Assembly (NCBI GenBank): GCA_024336345.1
Contig: JANFOG010000003.1
Coordinates: 564,501-628,500 of the forward strand
Length of the DNA stretch: 64,000 nt
Source: Mariannaea sp. PMI_226
Taxonomy: Eukaryota; Ascomycota; Sordariomycetes; Hypocreales; Nectriaceae
Direction of reading: 5' to 3'
The notes under the pieces were generated by a model. The model saw only the letters and a list, made by a program, of their open reading frames with translations, searched no databases and had not been told where the DNA came from. Position 1 is the first letter of the stretch. Every line of letters begins with the position of its first letter. A program made the position numbers and the translations under genes. Shown piece after piece: positions 35,886 through 49,100 of this stretch.

Positions 35886-38800
35886 TTTGCCTGTTCATCC
35901 TCCACGCAGCCAATGAGGCTTGCCAGTCGATCCATCGCGCTTTCTGGTATTTCAATTTTGTGCGATGTACGTTTTTCTTCAACACCAGCAGTCACACTCG
36001 TAGTGTCACCGTTAATATATTGCTGGTTGTCTCCCTTCGAGGACATCGGCTCCTCGTTCTTGTCAGCACAGAACAAACTAGGCGAATCTAGAACTGGATC
36101 ATCAAATAAAATTAGTGGTTCACCCTCTTGAATAATAGTGCCGTCAATCAATTGGGCTTCAATGTCGTCCTTCGTGCCAAACTGGTCCCGTCCTACTTTC
36201 GTAGCATCTTGGTGAGGATTTCTGACCTGCACCTGCTCATCAGAAAGCGGGATTAGGCTTTTTCTTCCCTGTGGAATAGATGGTACTCCGCTTAAAGACA
36301 TCGACTTTTCTTTATCGGTTGCGAGGCGAATAAGGACCCAATGAAAGATCCATGGGAAAGAAATCATGGGACACACTTTCAAGACTGGTTCAATCTGGGG
36401 CGATTGGAGTCCTCGATCCTCGTCACCGGGCCGTTCTCTGCTGCCTGTGCCATACACGGCCTTGACTTCCTCCTCGGTCACAATGTACATGGCCGCCACA
36501 AAGCGGTTCACTGCTTCAGGATGCTTGCCACCTGCGGCTTCATAGCAAATCTCGCGAAACTGCTGCTTTAGTGCATCATATTCGCGACCAAGATCCTCTT
36601 GGCGCTTGTAATCACTTCCAACATTGGGCTTACTCAGTGAGAAGCCGGTCCACAGCTCAAATTCCGTTTGGAGATTATGTTGACTTAAAAGTCTTCGCAC
36701 GGAGGTATCATACCGCACTTTGATCTGCCTTGCCGCTCTAAGCAGATCCGCATCCGGCTTAAAAGTCTTATGGCAGGTTATTCGCTCATCGAACGGACTG
36801 TCCCATATGGGCGTGAACTGGATTGTGTGGTCGACTACCCTGTCATATATCTTGCCCAATGCCTTCACTGAATGATATGAACTCTTCTTTTCCATGAAAT
36901 GCGGCCATCTCCTTGGCTGGAGGTTTTTTTTCATGATAGCGGGTTCGCCAGTCTTGGCATAATCAACCGCTTGGGAATGGAGGTCTGCCAACCTCAGGCC
37001 TAGTTCTTTGCATTAGCCAGTAAAGCTACAGAGTCCGGAAGATTGGAGTGCTTACATATGTGCGACTCTGGTCCATACTTGTCCGCCATGGCCAAGTGAG
37101 AGGTGGCAATCAGGGGCAGCGCATCATTCTTCATGTACTTTACGAAGAAGTTTCTGAGATCGTCGACGTTTACATCGCGATCCAAATACTTTGGTTTGGA
37201 CGCCGTGTAATCCATAGGGGGCCAATTCCAGATCCGTGGGATTAGGCTGTCCTCCCAGATGACAAAGAAGTCATCTCCATCCAGGTCACCTCCCGACAAC
37301 ATGTTGGGAACTGGCCGATCACCCGTAGATGGAAAGACGACCACATCTCTGAGATGGTGTAACTTCGGTTCATCCACCGCCTCGACAACGCGAATATCTC
37401 CCGGATGCAGTGACGGGTTACGTCCCACCAAGCAAATACCCTTGATGACAGTTGTCCTGGCATAATCTTTGTGAGTTGTGATCTGGATAAATATCTGAGG
37501 CAGTTTACTAGCATCTTTATCCTTTGTGGAAGCCTCCGTCTCACGGGAATGGCCCCTTAGGGACCCGGTCTCGTCGACGCACCCAAGGACAAACGCGCTT
37601 CTTTCAACATGGATTCTAGCTTTTTCTTTTAGTAGTTTAAGAGACCATGATCTCCACAGACCGAGAATATTGACAACGAATGGCTCCTGCGTACTTCCGG
37701 TTTTGAAGCCGGCTTCCAGTAACTCCGCTATGGCTAGTGTTGTCTGATTTTCATCAACAAATCTCCTGAGTAAACCAACGGCAGCCAAATTGTCGTCCAT
37801 GGCGAATTCGTAATCGTGTAACTGAGCATTAAGGAGTCCCAAAAAAGCTGAGTATGGAACGCCAAGACCTTCGAGAATCGTGATGGTCTGCCGATTGAGT
37901 GTGGCTGTAGCAAACTTGGCGCAGCGGATGATCTCAAGACCGTTGAATTCTGACTTAAACTTCTCCTGAGACTGCCTAACATGCACCTCAGTCTTCTTGG
38001 CGTCTTCCCAAACAGCTAGAACGCCTTTGCAACCTCCCATTCGAAACTGGAATGCACACGGATTCTCAAAGACATCGAGATGTATGTCTTGAATGATCAT
38101 CTGGGCAAGGAATTGAGAAATCTTTCCAACTCCATCCGTAAAACAGTGACCGTTTCTCTCGATGTCTGGAATTGGCCGAATCATCGGGACGCTAATTCCC
38201 CTGATCTCCCGAGTGGTAGATAAGCATTGGCCAAGGCGTGCCGAGTATTTGGCAATGACCCTTATGTGATCAAAATTCCCCATCCACTTTCGTATGTCAT
38301 CGCACGAGATATGACTAGTTGGGCAGAAGAAAAATGCACCGCTTTGTCTGAGCTGTGAGCTTCCAAACGCAAGAAATTCATATAGCCTGTCGCCGATTTT
38401 GATCCCTTGATAAAGAGTTCGAAGCAGTCGCTTCCATATCTCGTCATTTTGCTCCTTATTCACTTTGATTCGACCTTCCTCTCCCTCCTCGGTGAATTGA
38501 ATTCGTAGGAAGCGATCGTGGATATTATTGTACCGGCGCAAAACGCGGTGGGACATTTCCACAGTTGGAGTGCTAAAGCGAACTGTGGTAGGCGTGATGA
38601 TGGCTTTTCGAACAAGAGCGCAGTAATACGGAATTCGAACGTCAGGGAAATAAGACCATGCATCTGGGTCTCTAAGCAAAGTCATAGGATCGTAGACTTT
38701 CTCATTCTGGTCAGCTACAAATTCCAGGAGAAGCCTGGCTTTGGTAGGTTCCGCTCGCGCAAGTTCCTGAAGAAACTCAGGGGTAATAGTTTGTTCATTT

Positions 38801-40002
38801 AAGAGACCGCATGAGATGCACACCTCAAGCTGGTAGCGAACTTCAAAAGGGATTTGAGCTGGTAATGTTGCTGGTAAGGTGAGCAGATGCAGGGCATTTG
38901 CTTCTTCTCCATGAACTTTAGTATGATTTAAGATATTCCAGAGCGAAAATCTTCTGCCGTGTAATAGTCTGAAATTTTCACAGCAATTGGCAACCCCGAA
39001 ATCTTCGAGAGAAGAGATGAGATTCTCGTGAATTTTGGTGTCACCAGATTGATATCTTGCGCCAATAAGTAATCGAATAGTTGTCCAGCGGCCAATGTTA
39101 ATGAACTCAGGATCATCATATTCAGCATGTAGTGCGATGGGGTGTAGCATCGGAGTTCCAACATCTTTGACAATATCAGTGGCGCGATACCAAGCCTCGG
39201 ATGAATCCCAGCTTTTATCCTCCTCTGTAAAGGTCGAATTGATATCCTGGCGTTCCCAGTAGTAACGTGCCGGAAATTTCAAGGTCAATATCAGACCTAA
39301 GGGCTGGCCTTTGCTAGATGGCCTAGTTATGTGGGCGTCTTTTATTGTCGAGAACTCAATGATGATTTTATATCTTCGGATCTGTTTTCCGGAATGAGTT
39401 TCGACGTTCCAGGGAAAGAACACGATGATTTGCTTGAGTTTGAGGTTGAACTCCGCCTTGAAGATTTTGTCGTCATCACGTACAGGGAGGGACTTCAAAA
39501 TCTCCATCCGCTTATGTCCTATCAGCATCCCAAATTGAATCCCCAATAAGTGAAGAGTTGTTTTAATTGGATACTGGCGGCCTGGGCAAATCGGGCTTCG
39601 GATTGAACAATTAGGTGCGGCCTTCCAGACGGAGATGCTTATAGAAAGGCCCGCAGGATAGGCAAGGCCATCTGGGTGAGGTACGATGTATTGGCCTGTC
39701 TTCCAAAAGGCTCGCTTTGGCGGTGGCTCAAATTTGACCTTGCCAGACATGGATTCTTGGTTGTCATGATCTTGAAATAGATCTATGTAGGTGATTTCTC
39801 CCTCAGGAGAGAACCATTTCCAGACTTGAGCTGGAGTAACGTTCAACGGCAAATGGTCCAGTCGAATTCCTAATTCCGGCCACACTGTCCAATCGGGCAT
39901 TGAACTTCTACTTCGAGGGGGTCGGCGCTGGCCTGACATGGACGCAGCAGTTCCTGTATCTCGAGACTCCTGGGAAGTCTTTGTGGGCGAGGTTTTGGCC
40001 AT
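35795..40002 (-). CDS. Cellular RNA-dependent RNA polymerase (RNAi)
   Basis: Makes double-stranded RNA for small-RNA silencing; SAD-1, QDE-1 and Rdp1 are the known relatives. Two exons, 37056-40002 and 35795-36999, joined by a 56-nt GT-AG intron, give 1,383 residues. Without that intron the gene looks frameshifted at 37003; splicing restores SHICLRLADLHSQAVDY. The frame above 40002 has no ATG. An RRM-like N-terminal segment (IRLDHLPLNVTPAQVWKWFS) suggests the SAD-1-like group. The catalytic double-psi barrel has FRMGGCKGVLAVW and, at 906-910, the metal-binding DLDGD within MLSGGDLDGDDFFVIWED, so the enzyme looks active. The last residues (about 1354-1371) are encoded by sequence antisense to nuclear 18S rRNA, which is odd; the conserved domain ends well before this. 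Paralogue identity needs a tree. Confidence 0.92.
35835..35885 (+). other. 18S rRNA fragment (helix-44 universal region) inside RdRP CDS
   Basis: These 51 bases on the plus strand match the universal 3' part of nuclear 18S rRNA, including CCCTGCCCTTTGTACACACC and the GCCCGTC that follows it. Compared with the yeast 18S sequence from memory there are about four mismatches, three of them C-to-T or G-to-A transitions. The mitochondrial small-subunit RNA has a different sequence upstream of this core. Similarity stops sharply on both sides. The fragment reads antisense with respect to the RdRP gene and encodes RdRP residues about 1354-1371 in frame. It is a short rDNA-derived insert, not a functional rRNA gene. 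Confidence 0.85.
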
Positions 40003-41159
40003 TCCAAACGAAGGTCCTACTGAGAGTAGTCTACTTGTCAGCAAATACCACTCTTCTTGCAAAAACACTGTGATACTCTCTTTGGGGAAGGTTTGACTTC
40101 AACAGAATCCAAGAAGTTGGAAGAATGCTTGAGGGTGGGAATAAGGCCAAGGAGGTGAAGATGGGATAAAGCGGGGATGAAGAGAAGGAAACGGTGAAGA
40201 GGAAAAGAACAGATTAGCTGATTCCGCACGAAGCTGGACATCATCAGAGAATTACCTTGCAGACACCCCAAAATATCAAAACATCAAAGGCGTATGTATG
40301 TACTCCTCTTGCTGCATTCAAGGTAGTCAAACATGCGGTTGGATTGAAAAAGAACGTGATGAGAATTTGGTTTATCTGCGTGTGGCAAACGAGAAGAATG
40401 TTTGTTTTGTCGCATCGGACAGTGAGCCCCCTGGTGGCAGCTGCCCGGCTTGTTTGCATCCCATCCCAATGGAAGGTGAGGGAAAGTGAGCCCATTGGCT
40501 TAGGTCTTGCCTTTAGGTAGGTAGGCTGTTTCCCAAGTTTGCTTTTGGGTTGCCTAATTAAACTCCTTCAGTATCTACCTAGTTATCTTATCTAAAATAT
40601 CGTCTGGGTACTCAAGGGCAATGCACTCAAGACGGTAGGTACCTTGTCCCAACACAAGCTCACAACTCCGCTCCAAACAATCATAGCCTGCTCCACGCTA
40701 TTGTGTTGTAGAACCGTGACACAATCGCGCTTTTCTTGCCTCTCGGCTGTAAATCATATTGTAAGTAGTATTGTTTGGCACCTTCAATAGCAGAAATTCG
40801 TCTCTTTTTTTCTCCTTGTACCTCGGTATGTAATCTCGCCAACTCTGATATGCAACTCTCTGAATGGTAGTTATCCCATCCCAGCCAACTCCCTACTAAG
40901 GTAAGGTAGTCGTCTACGACTCTTGGATGACCTGTATTCAGGCCTGGTTAGTCAGCAATGCCTCTCAGGCTCAGGCTCTCATCATCAGGCGCCCGAAAAG
41001 TGAGATGACACAAAATATAGACTAGTATTCGGAGAGATAATTCAACATCAAGCATGACTATCAATCAACATATTGCATCACAAACTTGACTTTTTCTTCT
41101 TATCTCACCTCACCCTGCAGTGCTCTACTTTTTGCCGTTCACGCTGAGCAAGAACCAAG
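40003..41159. promoter_or_regulatory. Divergent promoter, RdRP / DUF3632-like gene
   Basis: A 1.16-kb divergent spacer. A donor-like GGTAATTC near 40255 on the minus strand and an acceptor-like CAG near 40023 suggest a possible intron in the RdRP 5' leader, unproven. TTAGGTAGGTAGG at 40512-40525 and TACCTAG near 40576 belong to a motif family seen in several spacers here. Confidence 0.4.
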
Positions 41160-42085
41160 ATGGACGCCCTAAAGTCTCTCGATGGCGCCACCTACGATCC
41201 CAGTGAGCGAGCCGTGTTGAACATGCTCAAGGGGGTGCTGGAGTATCCAGCCACCATGAAAGCACGAGGTGCAAAGATCGCCGATGATGTCTTCTTCTAT
41301 CTGGATAACACCCCTGATGACGAGATTGGTGGCATGATGTTCGCCTTATGGGGAGTTTGGCTTCAGGTCGTCTCCGATATCCCCCATGGCCATGAGTGGC
41401 ATCAATGCATAGCTCTTGCTGTCGACCTTGTCCGCCAGGATGAGAGAGTCGCTGGCAAGGGCCTCACGGTATGTTATATTTAGGTGAAGTACGCGCGAAG
41501 ATGTAAATTATTGACGAGATGCTCCCAGAACTGGCCTGAGCTACCTGAACTTTCGATGAGCCTAACAGAGCAATGGGAGCTAAGTAAGCATTTATTTTGT
41601 CCTGTTACACTGATACTCTTGCTTACGTTTGTGAAGAGCCCTTCGAAAGTGACGAAAACGACCTTGATGGGCTCTCTACCTGGAAAAACCTCAATTCCTT
41701 CATGTCTCACCTCGTCAGCCGTGGCCTCGAACAACAAGTTTACTTGCCCATCTGGGAGATTCGTTCAGCTCTCGAAGAACCCACCGTAAAAGGACCTCTA
41801 ATGGACTGTCGAGTCTGGGTTGCGACTGAGTGGATTCTTAACTGCAGCGTTACGCTGAAAAAAGAAATGATGAGCCCTAATGAAGACCTCACTGAAAATG
41901 AGGCCGCTAGCAGGGGGACGGGTAAGCTTTGTGACGACAGTATCACCCCTCGAAGCTTGCAGCGATGGGATTTCTGGAAGAAACGGCTAGCCGAAATTGC
42001 GAAGGAAGCTGATGACCTTGGTCTTCAGGAGGAGACTAAGAAGCGTGTTGAGGAAGCCTTGAAGACCCTAGAATCTCAGTCCTAG
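41160..42085 (+). CDS. DUF3632-like fungal protein of unknown function
   Basis: A soluble protein of 270 residues in three exons: 41160-41468, 41529-41583 and 41637-42085, with introns of 60 and 53 nt whose phases fit. The segment ALWGVWLQVVSDIPHGHEWHQCIALAVDLVRQ resembles the Trp-rich start of the fungal DUF3632 family, and NLNSFMSHLVSRG the next helix. DUF3632 genes are expanded in filamentous ascomycetes and have no known biochemistry. The middle, 18-codon exon is the least certain part; its short introns have good donors (GTATGT, GTAAGC). The C-terminus is a charged helix (KKRLAEIAKEADDLGLQEETKKRVEEALKTL). The family call is moderate, made from a motif recalled rather than a search. Confidence 0.65.
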
Positions 42086-44083
42086 TTAATAGAGTGACGG
42101 AGAACTGTTCGAGTATGTCATGGAAAGATACAATCATCCATAGCACGAAATCAATCTGCAAATGCAAGCGTACATTTCATACGGCGCCGATCTTTCCCTA
42201 GCTCAAAAACTACACCCTGTTCCTCGATATGGCCTTTTGCCCTGTGTGTACACCAACGTCAAGAATTGGTGGTGATTCAAGCCTTGATCACTGTGAGCCA
42301 AAACCAGGTGATATTCTACTAGCACTGAAGTTTAGCCTACTGTATAGACTATACATAGTAAAGTAAGCTACCAAAAAAAGCAAGCAAGACCACCATACTT
42401 TGAGAGAGAGGAAGCGAGACTTCTCAACCACTGGTCTTGCCTGTAATACCGTGAAGACTCGGGCTCAGATCCATCTCACGATGACTTTGAACTTCTTGAG
42501 CACAGAATTCAGGTTGGGACTTGCTACGGATAGACTGCACACAGTGCTCCTTGGATTCTTTCTCATACATGTGGCCGATCCAGTCAGTCCTAGAGTGCTA
42601 GCTAAATACTGTCAGCACCAAGAAACAAAGCTATTAGTTCCACGAAAATAACAAGAGAACTAGGCCGCTGGGATTCCTTATTTTAGTACTTCAAGAAGGA
42701 TTGCTAGCTATACTTGACGGTCTAAGGCCGCCTTATTCTGTCTTTTCTATACTATCATTATAACCCTCTTCCTCTCTATGATTAAGATATATGTATATAT
42801 TGTTGTCATCCTCCCACTTTACCTTACTGCTATCTTTTCCTATAGTAGTGGGGCTAACATTAGGATCTAATCAGGAAAATTCTTCTACATCATAAGATCC
42901 TATGGGCTTAATGGTACTCGTTGCTTCCAATCCCCACGAGATCCCATAGCGGCTGCATCCATTGAGAAGAAGGTCATCTAGTATTGCAAAAGGTAATACT
43001 AGCCTAATAGTATTAGCCTAAAGAGGTTGAGACCCTCAAGATCTTATATTAACGTATTAAGAATAGTATCTATATAAAACAAGAAATAGCTTTATAAAAT
43101 TTTAATTTATATCAAGCACCTACCTTTATTAGAGACTTTCTTCTAGTTGATTATAAAATTAGAGTGGAAAAGGGGGTAGTCTTGTGGTCTATTGTGTCGA
43201 TAGCTGTAATCCCCCTTTCCTAACCAAGCTCCATACTTACAATCTAATAAGTGTCTGAATTGATGTCTGTGAGATGGCGACTACGGCAACTCTAGCGCTC
43301 CGTTGCCGTTTATATAGTTGTAAAGAGAGCCGTGACCGTTCGTGTCACTGCAAAGAGGCCTCGAGTGATCGAAGGAGTAGTAACAGTAGAGGCTGTTTTA
43401 ACCTGAGCGAAGCTACTGTAGCCGCTGCTAGGTCTATACAGAGTATACAAACCGGAGCCAGAGAATGATAATGATATATTGGCGAGGGCAGAGCCGAGCG
43501 AAGTTATAGTATTCAAGGAGGCTGAAGTCTGATCAGATCCCGGAGTCGTTGAGAACTGCCTAGAAAGGCTATTATTGGAATAGCTCATAAATACTTATGG
43601 AGGTTACTCCGCGTGCCCAAGTCGGCTCTTCTCCGCTTACTGAGGATGTTAGACATGGTTTGGTGAGTCGGCGAGTATGCAGTCCCAATGCAATCCTGCT
43701 AGAGTTCGCACACAACGGCTCTTTCTAACAGCCCACGGAGATCCGGATCATCATGTCCATCGGAGAGATGATAATACGCATATATGCTTGTGCACTGGCA
43801 TAAGCTCGGAAGGGTCTGAAACGGTGCCAAACACGTAGGCCAGGCTGATCTCTTTGCTTTTCTACCAACTCACACTCTGGTTAGGTTAAAGCGGTTGCAG
43901 CTAAGGTCTAGCGCCAGAAACGGGTTGAAAGGGGAAGAACAAGAATTTTCGGGGTGCACTATTCAGATAGGCAGGCGAGCATCCGGTAAGAATAGCCCTC
44001 AGCATACCTAACCAACCAAAGCTATGCTCACATCTACCGCCCAATTGTACTCCTTTACGTATTCACCAATAAAACACCGTTTT
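42086..44083. other. Spacer between DUF3632-like gene and D-lactate dehydrogenase
   Basis: Holds the two flanking 3' regions, which are convergent, and the AT-rich relic described separately. No intact gene is supported. A 92-residue open frame on the minus strand (43310-43588) is Ser/Thr-rich without a recognisable domain. Confidence 0.4.
42640..43260. mobile_element. AT-rich, RIP-like degenerate repeat relic
   Basis: Composition changes abruptly to TA-rich sequence with many TpA steps and stop codons in every frame (for example TATATGTATATATTG near 42790 and AGTATTAGCC near 43008). CpG is scarce compared with the neighbouring genes. This is what repeat-induced point mutation leaves of a transposon in ascomycetes. 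I see no terminal repeats, target-site duplication or transposase motif, so the element class is unknown and edges are approximate. Confidence 0.5.
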
Positions 44084-46149
44084 TCATCGCAATGACTTTA
44101 CGAGCTCATTGCGGATCTTTCTCACCGGCGACACGGCCTTGTCTGACCCGGGATACTCGATACCCATCCATGGTACGTCCATGATCTTCCCAGGATTCAT
44201 AACCCATCGTGGATCAAGTGCCCCCTTCACAGCTCCCATTACAGCCAAGGTCTCAGGCCCAACCTCCCATAGAAGACTCTCCTTCTTGCCCCAGCCGATG
44301 CCATGCTCACCCGTACACGTACCCTCCATCTCCAGAGCTCGCTTGACCATGTTCTTGACACATGCCTCAACTTTCTCGCGTTCGCCTGGGGTATCCTTGC
44401 TATACATGATACTCTCGTGGAAGTTACCGTCGCCGATATGGCCCAGGATACTGGCAAAGAGACCTAGCTCGTCCATCTCCTTCTTGCTCACCTCAATGAT
44501 ATCAGCGAGGCGACTAAAAGGGACCGCAACGTCGGTGCTCCACGTCTCCTCGCCATGCTTTCTCAGCGACAACATAGACCAAAGCGACTCCTTTCGCGCT
44601 GACCACAATAGTTGCTGCTCTCTCTCATCTCGCGCAAACTCAAAGTTGCCGCCTTTGTTCGCAGTCGTGATCTTCTTCACGCGATTGATGGCATCTCGAA
44701 CGCCCTCCTTGGTGCCACCGAACTTGAAGAAGAGCGTAGGCTGCTCCTTCCAGACTCGAGGGGCTGTGGCGCCGCCCAAGTTGACAACTTTCATTTGCAC
44801 CTCATCCATGATCTCCATGGCAGCGACAGGGACACCAGTCTGCATGACACCTGCTGCCGCTGCCGCTGCGTCACGGATGGAGGGGAAAGTGACAACGGCC
44901 ACAGAATACTCCTCTGGGACTACCGCAAGTTTTAGAGTAGCTAATCCAGTCAGTACAATTTTATTTTGTATTTTTGGAGGGGGTTTTGTTTAGTGGTGGC
45001 GGTTGGTTGTGTTGTTACTAACCTTCTGTTACCAGGCCGAGGGTACCTTCAGATCCAACAAACAGTGAATTCAGATTGTACCCAGCAGAAGACTTCCTAG
45101 GCCTTCTCCTGGTCTTGATGATGCGGCCATCAGCAAGAACGACAGTCAGATTGATAATCCAGTCCTTCATAGTGCCATATCGCACCGCGTTGGTTCCAGA
45201 GCAGTTCGTCCCAATCATTCCCCCAATTTTAGCGCTTGGGCCTGAACAGCAAAATCGTGTTAGTCAACCTTTACCAACACCACCAAATGAGGGCCGTCTT
45301 CTGAGAAAAGGTACCGCGTCTTATTTTTTTTATAAAGGACACCCAGATCAGAAAGACCTTGATTAACAATGATTTACAAGACTTACCAGGATCAATGGGG
45401 AAGAAAAGACCACTCTCCATCTGGGCCAGCTTCGCATTCAGGTCTTGCCACCCAATGCTCGGCTGCACCACAATGTCCATGTCGTCCTTGTTAAACTCGA
45501 TAATCTTGTCCATGTAGGAAAAATCAACGCTAACTCCTCCGTAAGGCGCAGAAAAGTTCCCCTCCAGACTGGAACCGCCAGAGTATGGGATAATGGGCAC
45601 TCGGTGCTTGTGGCAGATGCGCGCAATGATGGACACATGCTCCGTCGTCCGCGGGTACGCCACGGCCACTGGGAGCTGGTCTGGATTCACCGTGGACCAT
45701 TCTGAGTAGCCGTGCACACGCAGATCCTCTGAATCAGTAGAAATGATGTCCTCGAAGTCGATTTCCTTTTCAATCTCTCGGATTGCCTATTTGTCTCATG
45801 TCAGATGCGAAATTCAAGGCAAAAGCAGCTTGACTGTAGCATTTAACTCGTAAATAAAACGTACTTGCTCCATCTCAGGGAGAGTCGCATAACGTGCCCT
45901 GGACGTTCCACTGCCTTGGCCGTTCAGTTGAGTCGCAAGCCCCCATCCAAGAACTCCAGCACCGGCGGCCACGGCCAACACCTTGGAGCCAGACCACCCC
46001 GAGGCTTTGCTGGACCCCGTCGGCCGGGGCGTGGACACCACCTCCGGCACGGGTCTCGGAGTAGTCGTCGCAAACCCACGGCGCACATTGGTATTCCTCC
46101 TCGCAGCGCCACGGCTCAGAGCGATCCGGACACCACATCTGGCCGACAT
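44084..46149 (-). CDS. dld1: Mitochondrial D-lactate dehydrogenase (cytochrome), FAD-linked
   Basis: Oxidises D-lactate to pyruvate, passing electrons to cytochrome c. Four exons: 45865-46149, 45387-45786, 45023-45241 and 44084-44940, all introns GT-AG, give 586 residues. The ATG at 46149 is the first in frame and begins an Arg-rich mitochondrial presequence ([18 protein letters not shown]), followed by a membrane-anchor-like stretch ([20 protein letters not shown]). The FAD-binding PCMH domain has [14 protein letters not shown] near 159-172 and [19 protein letters not shown]. The C-terminal FAD-oxidase domain has [16 protein letters not shown] and [12 protein letters not shown], whose histidines are expected at the active site. 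This matches yeast Dld1 and fungal homologues; a broader 2-hydroxyacid specificity cannot be excluded. Confidence 0.94.
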
Positions 46150-49100
46150 GGTGATGAAGAGTTTTTTTGAGTAATTTATCTCACTCAGCCCCGTACTGAT
46201 GGTTTCTGCTGTTTCTGAAGTAGTGAGTGTGGCGTCTGCCCCTGGGGGAGGCAATTCACTGGGCAAAGACCCGCAGTCGACAGTCCAGTGGAACCAGATG
46301 TTAAATCAGATAACCGGCAACAGCCGTACTGCTCCGCTTTGAGGCTTTTGTGACGTTGGCGGACCGTTTCTCCTCCTAATCTTATTCCTTTTTGTGTCTA
46401 TTGACTGCGTATGGCCAGGGCTTCACAGGTGTTTTTTTGGTCTTTTTAGGGGGGCAGACAGGAATGTAGTAAGAACTGTTGACTCTGAGAACCGTTGATC
46501 CGTGCTTCTTGGAGAAAATAAACCACTAGAGAGCAATCCTGCTGCAAGGATTGCTGTCGGCCTCGATAAAAAAATGACGATACGGCTGGAGTCCGTTTCG
46601 ACGATGGTGTTGTGGAGTTAAATGCACATGTGCGATTCCTTCGCAACTTGGACAAAAACACGCAAACAGTCCACCTTTGCGTGACTGGTAGAGGAACAAA
46701 GGAGAAGGAGGAGGAGGAGGAGAAGAAGAAGAAGGTGAATCGGATGGTTCCCCAAGAGAGGAGAAAGTCTGGACTAGTCCTTAACAGAATCAAGCACTAT
46801 TCGCGATCGAGCTGAGGAGGAGGAAAGGAAAGCAACTTCGGTCTAGAAGGCGGAATTCGGAAACGGGGTCACGATGGGGGTACATATACCTGATCTGGAC
46901 TTCATCCCTCCTTTTCTCATGCTCGCATCTTATTATTCAACCTCCCCGTCCCGGCCACAGCAATTCAGTTCGGTTCATTTCAGTTTTGCCCCCCTCCCCG
47001 TGCTTAGCCCAAATTCCCAATGCGTTCCCCTCCGTTCCCCCCAGCCAACAACAGAAAAACAAACGTATTTCGAGTCGTCGTGGCTGCGTCTCCTCTTTTG
47101 CTTTCTTTTTGATCAAGTCAAGAGTGGAGATGGCGACCATGTCAACGGCCAAGGGCCGCCGGCGTGTATTTAGTCTTTGTTGTCTCAGGCAGTGTACTGT
47201 AAATCGCCCACCACCGTAGGTCGACGACACCCTGTCTAGGAGGGGACGGTCCTCATAACATGAAGATCCCCTTTATTTTTGTTTTCTCTTTTCTTTTCTT
47301 TTCTTTTCTTTTCTTCCATTTGTGTTCCCTGCCTCCTCTTCGGGCACGCAGTACCACAGTAAGGGCAGGGTGCCATTACACTACAGGCAAGTGGGCACAT
47401 GACGTTGGAAGTTGTATCGTCATTTGCAAAGCTCGGCTCTGGGATGCATCTGCCAGTTCTCTCCAGTGAGAGCGAGAGAGGAAGGGGCCCTGAGATCCAT
47501 GACAGTTTAGTGCATCCCACCAAAAATTCTCCACCCCATGTCGCTCGCTTGCATTTGGCCTTGCAGGAGAATATGCCGACGACCATCCTTGGGTCTTTTT
47601 ATGTGCCCTCCTGTTTCTGTTTTGTCTGCATACCTAGATCGTAATAGTCTTTTCGCATCGAATTCCCCGTTTGCTTGCTGTGCTGACCCCAAGCTGACCT
47701 GAGCTGACGCACCATGTTGATCATGGGTCGAAAGAGAGAATCCAATGCATCACGAGCGTACCAGTCACTGACATGTGTGTCGAAATGCAGTATTTGCACC
47801 TCCCAACGCACTCTACATATGCCTCCTGCAGGTTCTGATATGCAACTTGCATTTTTATGTACATATATTTCCCCCGGAATGTACCGTACAGGGTGTGTGT
47901 CCGTCCCCTTTTAGCCAAGAAGGAGCCCAGCCTTGTCGTGTATCGCAAGCCACCTCAGCTGCATGCATGCTGTCGTTGCCACTCCGTTAGGTAGTCTACA
48001 GTTTTCAATCTGTACTGTACTTCGTCTTGGATTTCCCTTCTCACTTTCCATCCGCCATCACCCCTACAGCTAGCCGTTTTAGGGGGGGGAGAAAGAGGCG
48101 GGGAAAAGAGAAAGAAAAAGCAAAAAGAAATATTGGAGAAGGGGAGTACAGTAGTCAGGAGGCCCATAAGCGAGGCGCTATTCAACGAATCGCCATCGAG
48201 TTGATTTCTGAATAGTTTTTAAACTCGTGAGAGTATACTGGAAGAGGCAGCAGGGCATGACAAAGACCTGGCTTGGAAAAGTTGGGGGCGGGTCGTTGAT
48301 CCCCTGGTCTAGCTTCGCTCTACTCCATGTTTGATAGAATCCATCTATGCGGGAAAAGTTACTACGTACGTCCTTTGCCCTGCTCCTTTCAGCCTCCATG
48401 ACATTGACCGCTCGATGATGGTCTTCCAGGTTCTTTTATTGCGGCCTGGACCTTGCATGGGATCAAAATCTAGTCTGCTCGAAGAAAAGTACAGAGTAGT
48501 GTCAGTTGAGTCGACCTGGGGCAGAGCATCCAGAATTGAATAGCTCATGGCCGGTATACTTCGTATATCTCACAATATCCTACTGCATGTGAATACCACG
48601 TAACTGGACTATTGTTAATAATATACGCCATTTTCGTCTATCCTATTTACCGAGACCTCGGACCTGGTTAGAACCTCTGCTCTCATGTACGATTATATAC
48701 CTAGGTAGATACTCCGAATACCTTGCTCGATGTACTTTGGAGATGACAGTTGTAATGCATTAGAAAACATCCATGCTCACGACGCCGTCAATGCACCACT
48801 ACCTAAGCTCTAGTTGTAGCCGTGAACTCATGCTCGGTTAGCTCAGCCTTGACATGACTTTACGAAACAAACAAAGCCCTGAATAAAAAATACAAAGTAA
48901 AAAATAGCAAGAAGAATAGCAATTTTCATACCATTGTCCCCGTCCGGGCCCTCGGTCATCAGCAAAGGAAGCTCGGAAAACAAGTGATCTCGGGCAAGCC
49001 GTGTCACCACCCACCCTCAACGCCCAATGTCTTACAGCATGTCGTCACCTGCCATATTTCCTCATTCAAAAGGCCTCACATAGCTAACGGAAAACCATAG

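Noticed and set aside
36980..37060. Apparent one-base frameshift near the RdRP catalytic domain
   Set aside because: A GTAAGC donor at 37055 and a CTAG acceptor at 37000 define a 56-nt intron that restores the family sequence SHICLRLADLHSQAVDY. No frameshift is needed.
43310..43588. 92-codon Ser/Thr-rich minus-strand frame as a cell-wall protein gene
   Set aside because: No signal peptide or domain, and it borders a RIP-like relic. Low-complexity open frames arise easily there.
48825..48860. GGTTAGCTCAG resembling the 5' part of a tRNA gene
   Set aside because: The remainder does not fold as a tRNA, and there is no B-box.
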